Assembly (NCBI RefSeq): GCF_017051705.1
Contig: NZ_JAFIDJ010000001.1
Span: forward strand, 2,075,786-2,139,785
DNA from: Algoriphagus lutimaris
GTDB lineage: Bacteria; Bacteroidota; Bacteroidia; Cytophagales; Cyclobacteriaceae
DNA length: 64,000 nt
Direction of reading: 5' to 3'
Made by a program: the position numbers and the translations under genes. How positions within the stretch are numbered: the first letter of the stretch is position 1; every line of letters begins with the position of its first letter. Under the pieces are notes generated by a model. It was not told the DNA's origin. It saw nothing but the letters and a program-made list of their open reading frames with translations, and made no database searches. This document shows positions 20,902-29,084 of the stretch, in pieces.

Positions 20902-23900
20902 ATGATATTCTTCTTCGAATCCCCTCAAAACCTTATCTACGCCGTACAAACTCCACAACCTATCGCACCCGAAGATATCCAGAAATTAATCTGGCTTTTC
21001 GGAAATGCCAAAGCACTGGAAACCAAACAAGTAGAAGGTAAATTCTCCGGCCCAAGAAAAGAAATGATCACTCCCTGGTCCACCAATGCTGTGGAAATCA
21101 CCCTAAACATGGGTATTCAGGGAATCATTAGAATTGAAGAGTTTTCCCCACTTCAAGAGGGGGATCAAATTGACCCCATGCTTCAAAAGTCTTACGATGG
21201 ACTGGACCAGGAGATCTTTGATATTCATTTAGAGCCTGAAAAAATTCAGGAAATCTCTGATATCGCTGCCTATAATAAAAAAGAAGGATTAGCGTTAAGT
21301 CAAGAAGAGGTCGATTATTTGGAGAATGTTGCCAAGCAGTTGGAAAGACCCCTTACTGACTCAGAAGTATTTGGTTTCAGTCAAGTGAACTCTGAACATT
21401 GCCGCCACAAAATCTTCAACGGAACCTTTATCATTGATGGAGAAGAAAAGCCTTTGACTTTATTTCAACTGATCAAAGAAACTTCCAAAAAGCATCCCAA
21501 TAGAATTGCTTCTGCTTATAAGGACAATGTAGCCTTTGTGAAAGGACCAAGAACACAACAATTTGCTCCAAAGACGCAGGACAAAGCAGACTTTTTTGAA
21601 ACAAGAGATATTGACACCGTCATTTCCCTAAAAGCAGAAACGCATAATTTCCCTACTACTGTAGAGCCTTTCAATGGAGCAGCTACCGGTGGAGGAGGTG
21701 AAATCCGAGATCGTATGGCGGGAGGAACAGCCTCTATTCCTTTGGCTGGAACTGCAGTTTATATGACCTCCTATCCTAGGACTGAAGAAGGGAGAAGCTG
21801 GGAGAAAAACCTGGAAGCAAGACCATGGTTGTATCAATCTCCAATGGATATCTTGATCAAAGCTTCTAATGGTGCTTCCGATTTTGGAAATAAATTCGGT
21901 CAGCCTTTAATTTCTGGTTCTGTTCTAACCTTCGAACATGAAGAAGAGGGTAAGCAACATGGATTTGATAAAGTAATCATGCTTGCCGGAGGTGTTGGTT
22001 TTACCAATGCGAAGTATACTAAAAAAGAAGAACCAAAAGCCGGTGATCAAATTGTGATCATGGGTGGTGACAATTATAGAATCGGAATGGGTGGATCTGC
22101 AGTATCTTCCCTAAATACCGGTGAACTTTCCAATGCCATCGAACTCAATGCCATTCAGAGATCCAATCCTGAAATGCAAAAGCGTGTATCCAATGTGATC
22201 CGCGCCATGGCAGAGAATGAAAATAATCCGATTATTTCTATCCATGACCATGGTGCGGGTGGCCACTTAAATTGCCTTTCTGAATTAGTGGAAAATACAG
22301 GTGGAACAATTCACATTGATAAGTTACCTGTAGGAGACCCAACCCTTTCTGCCAAAGAGATCGTGGGTAATGAATCTCAAGAAAGAATGGGCTTGGTGAT
22401 CGGAAAAAAAGACATTGATACACTTCATACCATTTCCGATAGAGAGAGAGCTCCTTTTTATGTAGTTGGAGAAACAACTGGAGACATGCATTTCAAATTT
22501 GAGAACCAGAAGACTGGAGAAAAGCCAGTAGACTGGAACTTAAGTTATATGTTTGGCTCCTCTCCTAAAACTATTTTGGAGGATAACACCCAGAAATCCA
22601 GCTATGCCGAAGCAAGCTATGATCCTGAGCTGATTAAATCCTATATCAGTGAAGTTTTACAGTTGGAAGCAGTGGCTTGTAAAGATTGGTTGACTAATAA
22701 AGTGGACCGCTCCGTAACTGGACGAGTTGCTACCCAACAAACCGTGGGGGCTATTCAACTTCCTTTGAATGATGTAGCTGTAATGGCTTTAGACTTTACT
22801 GGTGAAAAAGGAATTGCAACTTCTATTGGACATGCACCTGTTGCTGCATTGGCTGATCCTGAGGCTGGAAGTAGATTAGCGATCGCTGAGGCACTTACAA
22901 ATTTGATATTTGCACCAATTCAAGATGGTTTGGCTGGAATTTCCCTTTCTGCAAACTGGATGTGGCCAGCGAAGAATGAAGGTGAAAATGACCGATTATA
23001 CAGAGCCGTGGAAGCGGTATCTAAATTTGCGATTGATTTAGGGGTCAATATTCCAACCGGAAAAGACTCCCTATCCATGACACAAAAATATCCTGATGGA
23101 AAAGTAGTTTACTCTCCTGGAACAGTCATCATTTCTACAGTCGGGGAATGTATGGACGTAAAGAGATCTGTAAAAGCCGCGATTCAACCAGTTAAAGGAA
23201 GTAAGCTCCTGTATGTGGACTTCTCTCGAGATGAAGCTAAACTTGCCGGATCGAGCTTCTATCAGGCACTTAATAAGATAGGAACCGAAACTCCTGATGT
23301 GAAGGATTCAGAACACTTTGCAAAAGCATTTGCCTCTGTTCAGGATCTAATTGATCAAGGATGGATTCTTGCAGGTCACGATATTTCTTCAGGAGGATTA
23401 ATCACCACATTACTTGAAATGTGTTTCCCAAGCCCAGGAGTAGGTCTGAAGGTTCATCCAAATAGAATGAAAGAACAGGATTTGGTAAAAATGCTATTTG
23501 CTGAGAATCCTGGGGTAATTCTTCAAGTATCTGACGAGAATGCGGTAGAAGAGCTTTTAGTTGAGGATGATGTTGATTTCGTTGAACTTGCAAAAGTTAC
23601 GGATACAGGAAAAGTTGAATTCAAGGGAACTGAGCTTAGCTTAGATGTAGCTGAGTTGAGAGATACTTGGTTCAAGTCTTCCTACCTTTTGGATAGAAAG
23701 CAAAGTGGAGAAAAATTAGCAAAAGATCGTTTTGATAATTATAAAAATCAGGTTCTTTCCTATGAATTTGCAGAAGGATGGAAAGGTGATTTCAAGGCAG
23801 TTGGTTTAGACCCTTTTAGAAAAACCGCAAGCAATGCCAAAGCCGCCATTATTCGTGAAAAAGGAGTGAATGGTGATCGGGAAATGGCTTATTCTTTATG

Positions 23901-24588
23901 GTTGGCAGGGTTTGAGGTGAAGGATGTGCATATGACGGATTTGATTTCCGGAAGAGAAAACCTAGAGGATGTTCAAATGATTGTCTTTGTGGGAGGATTT
24001 TCTAACTCTGACGTATTGGGTTCTGCCAAAGGTTGGGCAGGTGCATTCCTTTACAATCCAAAAGCAAAGCAAGCCTTGGATAACTTCTATGCTAGACCTG
24101 ATACTTTAAGTTTAGGGGTTTGCAACGGTTGCCAGCTTATGATTGAATTAGGCTTGGTTACTCCTGATCATACTGACAAACCAAAAATGCTTCACAATGC
24201 ATCCCATAAGTTTGAATCTACCTTCGTGAATGTAACTATTCCAGAAAATGATTCGGTGATGTTAGGTTCATTAAGCGGCCAAAGGCTAGGTGTTTGGGTT
24301 GCGCATGGTGAAGGTAAATTCCATTTGCCTCAAGCTGAAAGCGATTATCACTTTGCTATGAAATATAGCTATGAAGCTTATCCTGGTAATCCTAATGGAT
24401 CTGATTATGCCACTGCAGGGATTGCATCTGCTGATGGGCGTCACTTGGCCATCATGCCTCATATTGAGAGAAGCTTAAAACCTTGGAACTGGCCTTATTA
24501 TCCAGCAGACAGAAAAGATGATTTCACTCCTTGGATGGATGCTTTTGTCAATGCTAGAAAATGGGTAGAAGAAAACTCTGAAAGCTAA
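20902..24588 (+). CDS. purL: Phosphoribosylformylglycinamidine synthase
   Basis: A 1228-residue large, single-chain enzyme for the fourth step of purine synthesis (FGAR + glutamine + ATP to FGAM). Order: N-terminal PurS-like domain, linker, two AIRS-type ATPase halves (QVNSEHCRHKIF, ETHNFPTTVEPFNGAATGGGG, SIHDHGAGGH, GHDISSGGL), and a C-terminal class I glutamine amidotransferase with the nucleophile Cys1074 in GVCNGCQ and the HGEGKF motif, ending with PHIERSLKPWNW. Domain content and length match the gammaproteobacterial/Bacteroidota long form. The gene is monocistronic: a promoter box precedes it and a terminator follows it. Confidence 0.98.
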   Translation: MIFFFESPQNLIYAVQTPQPIAPEDIQKLIWLFGNAKALETKQVEGKFSGPRKEMITPWSTNAVEITLNMGIQGIIRIEEFSPLQEGDQIDPMLQKSYDGLDQEIFDIHLEPEKIQEISDIAAYNKKEGLALSQEEVDYLENVAKQLERPLTDSEVFGFSQVNSEHCRHKIFNGTFIIDGEEKPLTLFQLIKETSKKHPNRIASAYKDNVAFVKGPRTQQFAPKTQDKADFFETRDIDTVISLKAETHNFPTTVEPFNGAATGGGGEIRDRMAGGTASIPLAGTAVYMTSYPRTEEGRSWEKNLEARPWLYQSPMDILIKASNGASDFGNKFGQPLISGSVLTFEHEEEGKQHGFDKVIMLAGGVGFTNAKYTKKEEPKAGDQIVIMGGDNYRIGMGGSAVSSLNTGELSNAIELNAIQRSNPEMQKRVSNVIRAMAENENNPIISIHDHGAGGHLNCLSELVENTGGTIHIDKLPVGDPTLSAKEIVGNESQERMGLVIGKKDIDTLHTISDRERAPFYVVGETTGDMHFKFENQKTGEKPVDWNLSYMFGSSPKTILEDNTQKSSYAEASYDPELIKSYISEVLQLEAVACKDWLTNKVDRSVTGRVATQQTVGAIQLPLNDVAVMALDFTGEKGIATSIGHAPVAALADPEAGSRLAIAEALTNLIFAPIQDGLAGISLSANWMWPAKNEGENDRLYRAVEAVSKFAIDLGVNIPTGKDSLSMTQKYPDGKVVYSPGTVIISTVGECMDVKRSVKAAIQPVKGSKLLYVDFSRDEAKLAGSSFYQALNKIGTETPDVKDSEHFAKAFASVQDLIDQGWILAGHDISSGGLITTLLEMCFPSPGVGLKVHPNRMKEQDLVKMLFAENPGVILQVSDENAVEELLVEDDVDFVELAKVTDTGKVEFKGTELSLDVAELRDTWFKSSYLLDRKQSGEKLAKDRFDNYKNQVLSYEFAEGWKGDFKAVGLDPFRKTASNAKAAIIREKGVNGDREMAYSLWLAGFEVKDVHMTDLISGRENLEDVQMIVFVGGFSNSDVLGSAKGWAGAFLYNPKAKQALDNFYARPDTLSLGVCNGCQLMIELGLVTPDHTDKPKMLHNASHKFESTFVNVTIPENDSVMLGSLSGQRLGVWVAHGEGKFHLPQAESDYHFAMKYSYEAYPGNPNGSDYATAGIASADGRHLAIMPHIERSLKPWNWPYYPADRKDDFTPWMDAFVNARKWVEENSES

Positions 24589-24621
24589 AATCAGAAAGCT
24601 GAGAATTATAAACTAGTTAAT

Positions 24622-24651
24622 ATCCCTCGGAGTAATCTGAGGGATTTTTTT
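24622..24651 (+). terminator. Intrinsic terminator after purL
   Basis: ATCCCTC (24622-24628) pairs with GAGGGAT (24639-24645), followed by a run of seven T. It lies about 35 bases after the purL stop codon. Confidence 0.85.
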
Positions 24652-24867
24652 ATCAAATAATTACAAATTTTTAACTTTTCTAATGTTTTTATATATAATT
24701 TATATTTAGTTATTATTTTTTATAATAAAAAACACACTAAATATAAACCCACAGATCAGTCCCATTACATTAAATCCTACCTAAATATTAAACCTAACCA
24801 TGGCCGGTTTGCCTCGAAACAAGCTAATCTTGATAAATTCTCATGCACTGCTGATCTTATCATATTC
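24652..24867. other. AT-rich spacer
   Basis: Very AT-rich DNA between the purL terminator and the LuxR remnant. The first ~70 bases are nearly all A and T. I see no gene or clear signal; the missing upstream part of the decayed LuxR gene may once have been here. Confidence 0.5.
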
Positions 24868-25034
24868 GAAATCGTCAAATTGATGAGAGAAAGTCTCAGC
24901 TCCAAAGGTATTTCTGAAAAACTTTTTACCCTTTTAATACCGCTCGAACACATAGAAAGAACATTCTTCTCAAAACAAATTCATCAAACAATGCTGAATT
25001 ATTGGCAAAATGTTTAGCAGACGGAGTGATTTAG
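24868..25034 (+). pseudogene. Remnant of a LuxR/NarL-type regulator (C-terminal DNA-binding helix-turn-helix), frameshifted
   Basis: Frame 1 from 24868 encodes EIVKLMRESLSSKGISEKLF, and the frame starting at 24942 encodes ARTHRKNILLKTNSSNNAEL, continuing LAKCLADGVI and a TAG stop at 25032-25034. Joined, these give the complete C-terminal LuxR helix-turn-helix with recognition-helix region and typical C-terminus. One frame change near 24930 separates them. No upstream receiver domain or start codon is recognisable, so this is a decayed gene end. The preserved similarity suggests the decay is recent or that the sequence contains an error, but the missing N-terminus argues for true decay. Confidence 0.75.
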
Positions 25035-25392
25035 AGAGATATACACATTTTGTGTGATTTCTAATTACTAAAAATGAACAAAATTAAGTTTGGAATTAAA
25101 AGCAAAAAATTCAACTAACTTATTATTATTTAAGGTTCAGCATTATTTTTCTAGCTATAGAATATAGAATCCTCTCAGCTATTCAGATTAAATCTGTCAT
25201 TCTATTAAGCAAAGTATTAGTTTTAAAAGTTGTTTTTTTTTATAATTTCAGTTCAATAGAGAATTATAAAATTACCTATTATTGCCAAAGTTTTACTGAA
25301 GACATTGGGTCTACAATAAAAAAACCGCCCAATCACCCGGAAATTCATTGTCTTTTTCAGTTTATCACCATTTGATTATTTACCCAAAACAA
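25035..25392. other. Spacer without recognised gene
   Basis: About 360 AT-rich bases between the LuxR remnant and the next gene. I see homopolymer tracts and short A/T repeats but no convincing ORF, RNA or hairpin with a T run. Confidence 0.4.
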
Positions 25393-25896
25393 ATGAATGA
25401 CATCCCAAAAAATCAAGTAAACCTATATACCAATCTTAGAAAAAACGCATTAGGAATTACAGCTGATCAAATTGAATCATATTCCCCCATTTCTGAATCG
25501 CAAGTATATGGAGTCATGATAGATTGGGAGATTGAAGAAAGTCTCGCCAGTTTAGTGGCTTACTTATCAGGTGATGCAAGTATATATTTAAGTGAAGGAA
25601 GGGGAATAATAGGTGGTGGAAATTTCGAAAATGTAAGGAATGAAGTTTTCTCTTTATTGGATATGGCTCCGGGATTGATTGAAAAAGCAACTAAACTAGA
25701 AGAAGTTCCTTTTCCTGAAAAGGGAACATGCAGAATTATGCTTTTTACCAAACAAGGATTCTACTGTATGGAAGAAAAGACTAAGGAGTTAAACTCTACT
25801 AATTCCATATGGGGTTCTTTTCTTTTACAAACGAAGAAGGTCCACCAGGCATTAGTTGAATCACAAAAAGAACAAGATATAAACTTGAAAAACTAA
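25393..25896 (+). CDS. Conserved hypothetical protein
   Basis: A 167-residue soluble protein from ATG 25393; an in-frame upstream start at 25348 exists but its 15 residues are of low quality. The central part, YGVMIDWEIEESLASLVAYL followed by SGDASIYLSEGRGIIGGG, recalls a family of uncharacterised bacterial proteins with a glycine-rich IIGGG motif. No signal peptide or membrane segment is seen. There is no operon partner: the APC permease gene starts 241 bases downstream. I cannot give a function. Confidence 0.65.
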   Translation: MNDIPKNQVNLYTNLRKNALGITADQIESYSPISESQVYGVMIDWEIEESLASLVAYLSGDASIYLSEGRGIIGGGNFENVRNEVFSLLDMAPGLIEKATKLEEVPFPEKGTCRIMLFTKQGFYCMEEKTKELNSTNSIWGSFLLQTKKVHQALVESQKEQDINLKN

Positions 25897-26137
25897 GGGT
25901 ATAAATTCAGGATTTACTGAAAAGCTTAAGAAACTATTTTTCAGAATCAGTTTTAATGCAGTAAAATTGATGTTTTCAATCAACTATATTTTAATGCCTA
26001 TAAATAAAATTTTGCTCGTTAATGTTCTTCTACCACCAGTCCAAAAAGTAGAGCGAAATGGAACGAAAAAAACTATCTTCAGCAAATCATATTTATTGAT
26101 TTCATCCATTTTCTTTAACTAACTAATATTGCCCTAA

Positions 26138-27616
26138 GTGAGCAACTCTAAATTGACTCGGCAAATGGGACTTTTGGCCTTAATTGCTACAGGAGTCTGT
26201 TCTATGCTTGGAGCCTCCATCAATGTGGTTCCATTTATGATTCAAAGGAACGTTCCAGGGATAGGACCTTACGTATTACCTGCTTTTCTATTTGCAGCTA
26301 TTCCTGCCCTATTTGCCGCTTTTGCCTATGGCATTTTATCATCTGCTATGCCAAGAGCTGGTGGTAGCTACATTTACGCCAGCCGTGGACTCAATCCATA
26401 TTTGGGCTTCGTTGCTAGCTTTTCCCAATGGTTTGGGCTTTCTATCGTGATCGGAGTTATCTCCTACCTAACCATCCCTTTTATTCGTGACATCACCTCT
26501 AATTTTGGCTGGATTGGGATTGCCAATACATTAGAAGTAGGCTGGTTAAGAGTTTCCCTTGCCTTAGGAATTATTTGGAGTTTTGTTTTGATTAATATCC
26601 GGGGAATAAAATCTTATGAAAAGATCGTTCTTCCCATGATGTTCTTGATGTTTGCTTTGGGAAGCATTGTAATCATTTCAGGTCTAATTTTTGACTCCAC
26701 TGATTTTTTAAATGCCTTGCAGGAGAAAGAGTCCAGAAACTTTGATCCTACTCCAATAGTGCCTTTTGACTTGAAAGTGTTTCTATCCGCAGCCGCTTTA
26801 CTTTTCTCTAGTTTCATAGGCTTTGACTCCATTGCTCAGGCTGGAGGAGAAGCTAAAAATCCAACTAAAAATCTTCCGAAAGCAATTGTATTGGCCATTG
26901 TGGGGGTGGGAGCATTTTACTTCCTGTTTTCGGCTTCAGTTTATCACATTGTCCCTTGGAGCTTTGTGGCCGAAGAAGCATTGAAAAAAGACATTTCAGC
27001 ACCTGGCTTATTGAGTTATATTTTACCTTCAGGTTGGGGAGTCGCTATCTTAGTTGGGGCTGCCATTGCTTTGATTAATGATTTACCAGCAATGTTATTG
27101 TCAGTTTCCAGATTGATGTTTGCCTGGGCAGAAGACGGTATCTTTCCGGCTGCAATTTCTAAAGTTCATCTTCAAAATCACACGCCCTATGTCGCCCTGT
27201 TAGTAGCAGGTTGCATGGCAAGTATTGGGGTTTTAGGGTCCCATTTTGCAGGTGACTTTTTTCTGGGAATTGATATTATGGTTACTTCCATGATGGTCAA
27301 TTTCTTACTGATGTGTATCACCTTGGTTGCCTTACCTAGGATAAACCCCCAATTAGCGAAAGAAATTTCGGTGGTAAAAAACAGAAAAACCCAACTGATT
27401 ATAGCTTGGTCCGGCATTCTAACGCTATCAGCTTTCCTGATGATCCACACCTATAAAGATTTAACTTCAAAAGCTGAGTCTTGGTATTTTCACTCCACTC
27501 CTATTTGGCTTATTGTCATGGGATTAGCAAGTATTATTTTTGCTTATAAGTGGAAACAGTTGAAAAAACACAATCCTGATTTGACAAAAACATTTTTGGA
27601 ACTTCCTACTGAATAA
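26138..27616 (+). CDS. APC family amino acid permease
   Basis: A 492-residue inner-membrane transporter with about 12 hydrophobic helices. The first helix has the APC-type substrate-binding segment GVCSMLGASINVVPF, helix 2-3 contains SAMPRAGGSYIYASRGL, and helix 6 contains SSFIGFDSIAQAGGEAKNP, all typical of the APC superfamily. The start is GTG at 26138; the next ATG (26165) would remove nine residues ahead of the first helix. The aldo/keto reductase-RidA gene begins 3 bases after its stop, so the two are probably one operon, which suggests uptake and metabolism of one amino acid or amine. The substrate is not determinable. Confidence 0.92.
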   Translation: MSNSKLTRQMGLLALIATGVCSMLGASINVVPFMIQRNVPGIGPYVLPAFLFAAIPALFAAFAYGILSSAMPRAGGSYIYASRGLNPYLGFVASFSQWFGLSIVIGVISYLTIPFIRDITSNFGWIGIANTLEVGWLRVSLALGIIWSFVLINIRGIKSYEKIVLPMMFLMFALGSIVIISGLIFDSTDFLNALQEKESRNFDPTPIVPFDLKVFLSAAALLFSSFIGFDSIAQAGGEAKNPTKNLPKAIVLAIVGVGAFYFLFSASVYHIVPWSFVAEEALKKDISAPGLLSYILPSGWGVAILVGAAIALINDLPAMLLSVSRLMFAWAEDGIFPAAISKVHLQNHTPYVALLVAGCMASIGVLGSHFAGDFFLGIDIMVTSMMVNFLLMCITLVALPRINPQLAKEISVVKNRKTQLIIAWSGILTLSAFLMIHTYKDLTSKAESWYFHSTPIWLIVMGLASIIFAYKWKQLKKHNPDLTKTFLELPTE

Positions 27617-27619
27617 CAC

Positions 27620-29077
27620 ATGAATCCGAATATTGAATTAGCAGAAAATTTAGAGATTTCGAGGATCATCACAGGTCTTTGGCAAATAGCAGATATGGAG
27701 CGTGACGGAAACACGTTGAACCCGGTCACTACCTCAAAATACATGCAGGCCTATATAGACTCTGGATTTACTTCTTTTGATATGGCGGACCATTATGGTT
27801 CCAGTGAAATTATTGCGGGGACATTTAAGAACAGTCTATCAGATAAAGGGAAGGTTCAACTTTTTACCAAATGGGTTCCAAAGCCAGGAAAAATCACCAG
27901 ATTAGATGTTCGAAACGCCATTCAAACTGCTCTGGACAGGATGCAACAAACCTCGATAGATTTGTTGCAATTTCATGCTTGGTACTATCCTGACCCAAGC
28001 TGGCTTGATGGCCTGTTTTATTTAAATGAACTGAAGGAAGAAGGACTAATCCAACACCTAGGGGTTACTAATTTTGATGCTGCCCATTTGAGAATTGCCT
28101 GTGCTAGCGGAATCCCTATTGTAAGTAATCAAGTTTGCCATTCGGTAATCGACCAACGAGCTACGCTACAGATGAAAAAGGTCTGTGATACGTATGATGT
28201 CAAATTATTGGCATTTGGCACATTGGCTGGAGGCTTTTTAACGGACAAGTGGGTAGGAAAACCAGAACCCAGCAATTCTGAAATCCAGACTTGGTCTCAA
28301 ATGAAATACAAGCGCTTCATTGATGCTGCTGGTGGATGGGATGTATTTCAACAATTATTACAAACTCTCAAACAGGTAGCGAAGAAACATCAAGTATCAT
28401 TAGCCAACATTGCGGGGCGGTTTATTTTAGAAAATCCTAATGTTGCAGCCATCATCGTAGGTGCACGTTTGGGAGAGAGTGAACATATTGAAGACAATAA
28501 AAAACTGCTTGAAATCGATTTACAAGCAGAAGATCTTGAGCTTATCCAAGAAGCTCAAAACCAGTTAACCCCTATTCCAGGAGATTGTGGGGATGAATAT
28601 AGAAAACCTCCTTTCTTAACCGCCTCAGGAGATCTCAGTGACCACTTGGAAACTATCCCAAAGGCATTTACTCCAATTCAAAAAACAACGCAACGGACAC
28701 AGATTTTCAGCGGAACAGAGTGGGAAGAATATGCTGGCTATTGTAGAGCGGTAAAAGATGGAAATAGAGTCTATATTTCCGGTACTACTTCAACTCATGG
28801 ACCAGACCAAATTGGAGGCCATGATCCAGCAGCCCAAACCCATTTTGTTATTGATAAAATTGAAGGGGTCATTACCTCCTTTGGGGGCACCTTGGAAGAT
28901 GTGGTGAGAACCAGGATTTTTGTCAATGACATTAAAGACTGGGAACCTGTAGCGAGAGCACACGGGGAACGGTTTAAAGGAATCAACCCCGCCAACACTT
29001 TGGTAGAAGCCAAGTTAGTGGGTGAAGGTTACCTCGTAGAAATAGAAGCGGAAGCAATTATTTCCTCCACTGATTAA
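27620..29077 (+). CDS. Aldo/keto reductase fused to a RidA-like (YjgF/YER057c/UK114) domain
   Basis: A 485-residue two-domain protein. Residues 1-320 form an aldo/keto reductase with the catalytic tetrad Asp54, Tyr59, Lys84, His119 (motifs FDMADHYG, FTKW, LLQFHAW). Residues ~360-483 are RidA-like (NRVYISGTT, FGGTLEDVVRTRIFV, GYLVEIEAEAI). RidA proteins deaminate reactive imines using an Arg in a PAR motif; here that position is Asn459 (NPANTLVEA), so the domain probably does not work as a classical imine deaminase. The gene follows the APC permease by 3 bases and converges on the VPS10 gene with 7 bases between stops. A linked transport-and-oxidation role for an amine or amino acid is inference. 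Confidence 0.9.
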   Translation: MNPNIELAENLEISRIITGLWQIADMERDGNTLNPVTTSKYMQAYIDSGFTSFDMADHYGSSEIIAGTFKNSLSDKGKVQLFTKWVPKPGKITRLDVRNAIQTALDRMQQTSIDLLQFHAWYYPDPSWLDGLFYLNELKEEGLIQHLGVTNFDAAHLRIACASGIPIVSNQVCHSVIDQRATLQMKKVCDTYDVKLLAFGTLAGGFLTDKWVGKPEPSNSEIQTWSQMKYKRFIDAAGGWDVFQQLLQTLKQVAKKHQVSLANIAGRFILENPNVAAIIVGARLGESEHIEDNKKLLEIDLQAEDLELIQEAQNQLTPIPGDCGDEYRKPPFLTASGDLSDHLETIPKAFTPIQKTTQRTQIFSGTEWEEYAGYCRAVKDGNRVYISGTTSTHGPDQIGGHDPAAQTHFVIDKIEGVITSFGGTLEDVVRTRIFVNDIKDWEPVARAHGERFKGINPANTLVEAKLVGEGYLVEIEAEAIISSTD

Positions 29078-29084
29078 TTTGGTG

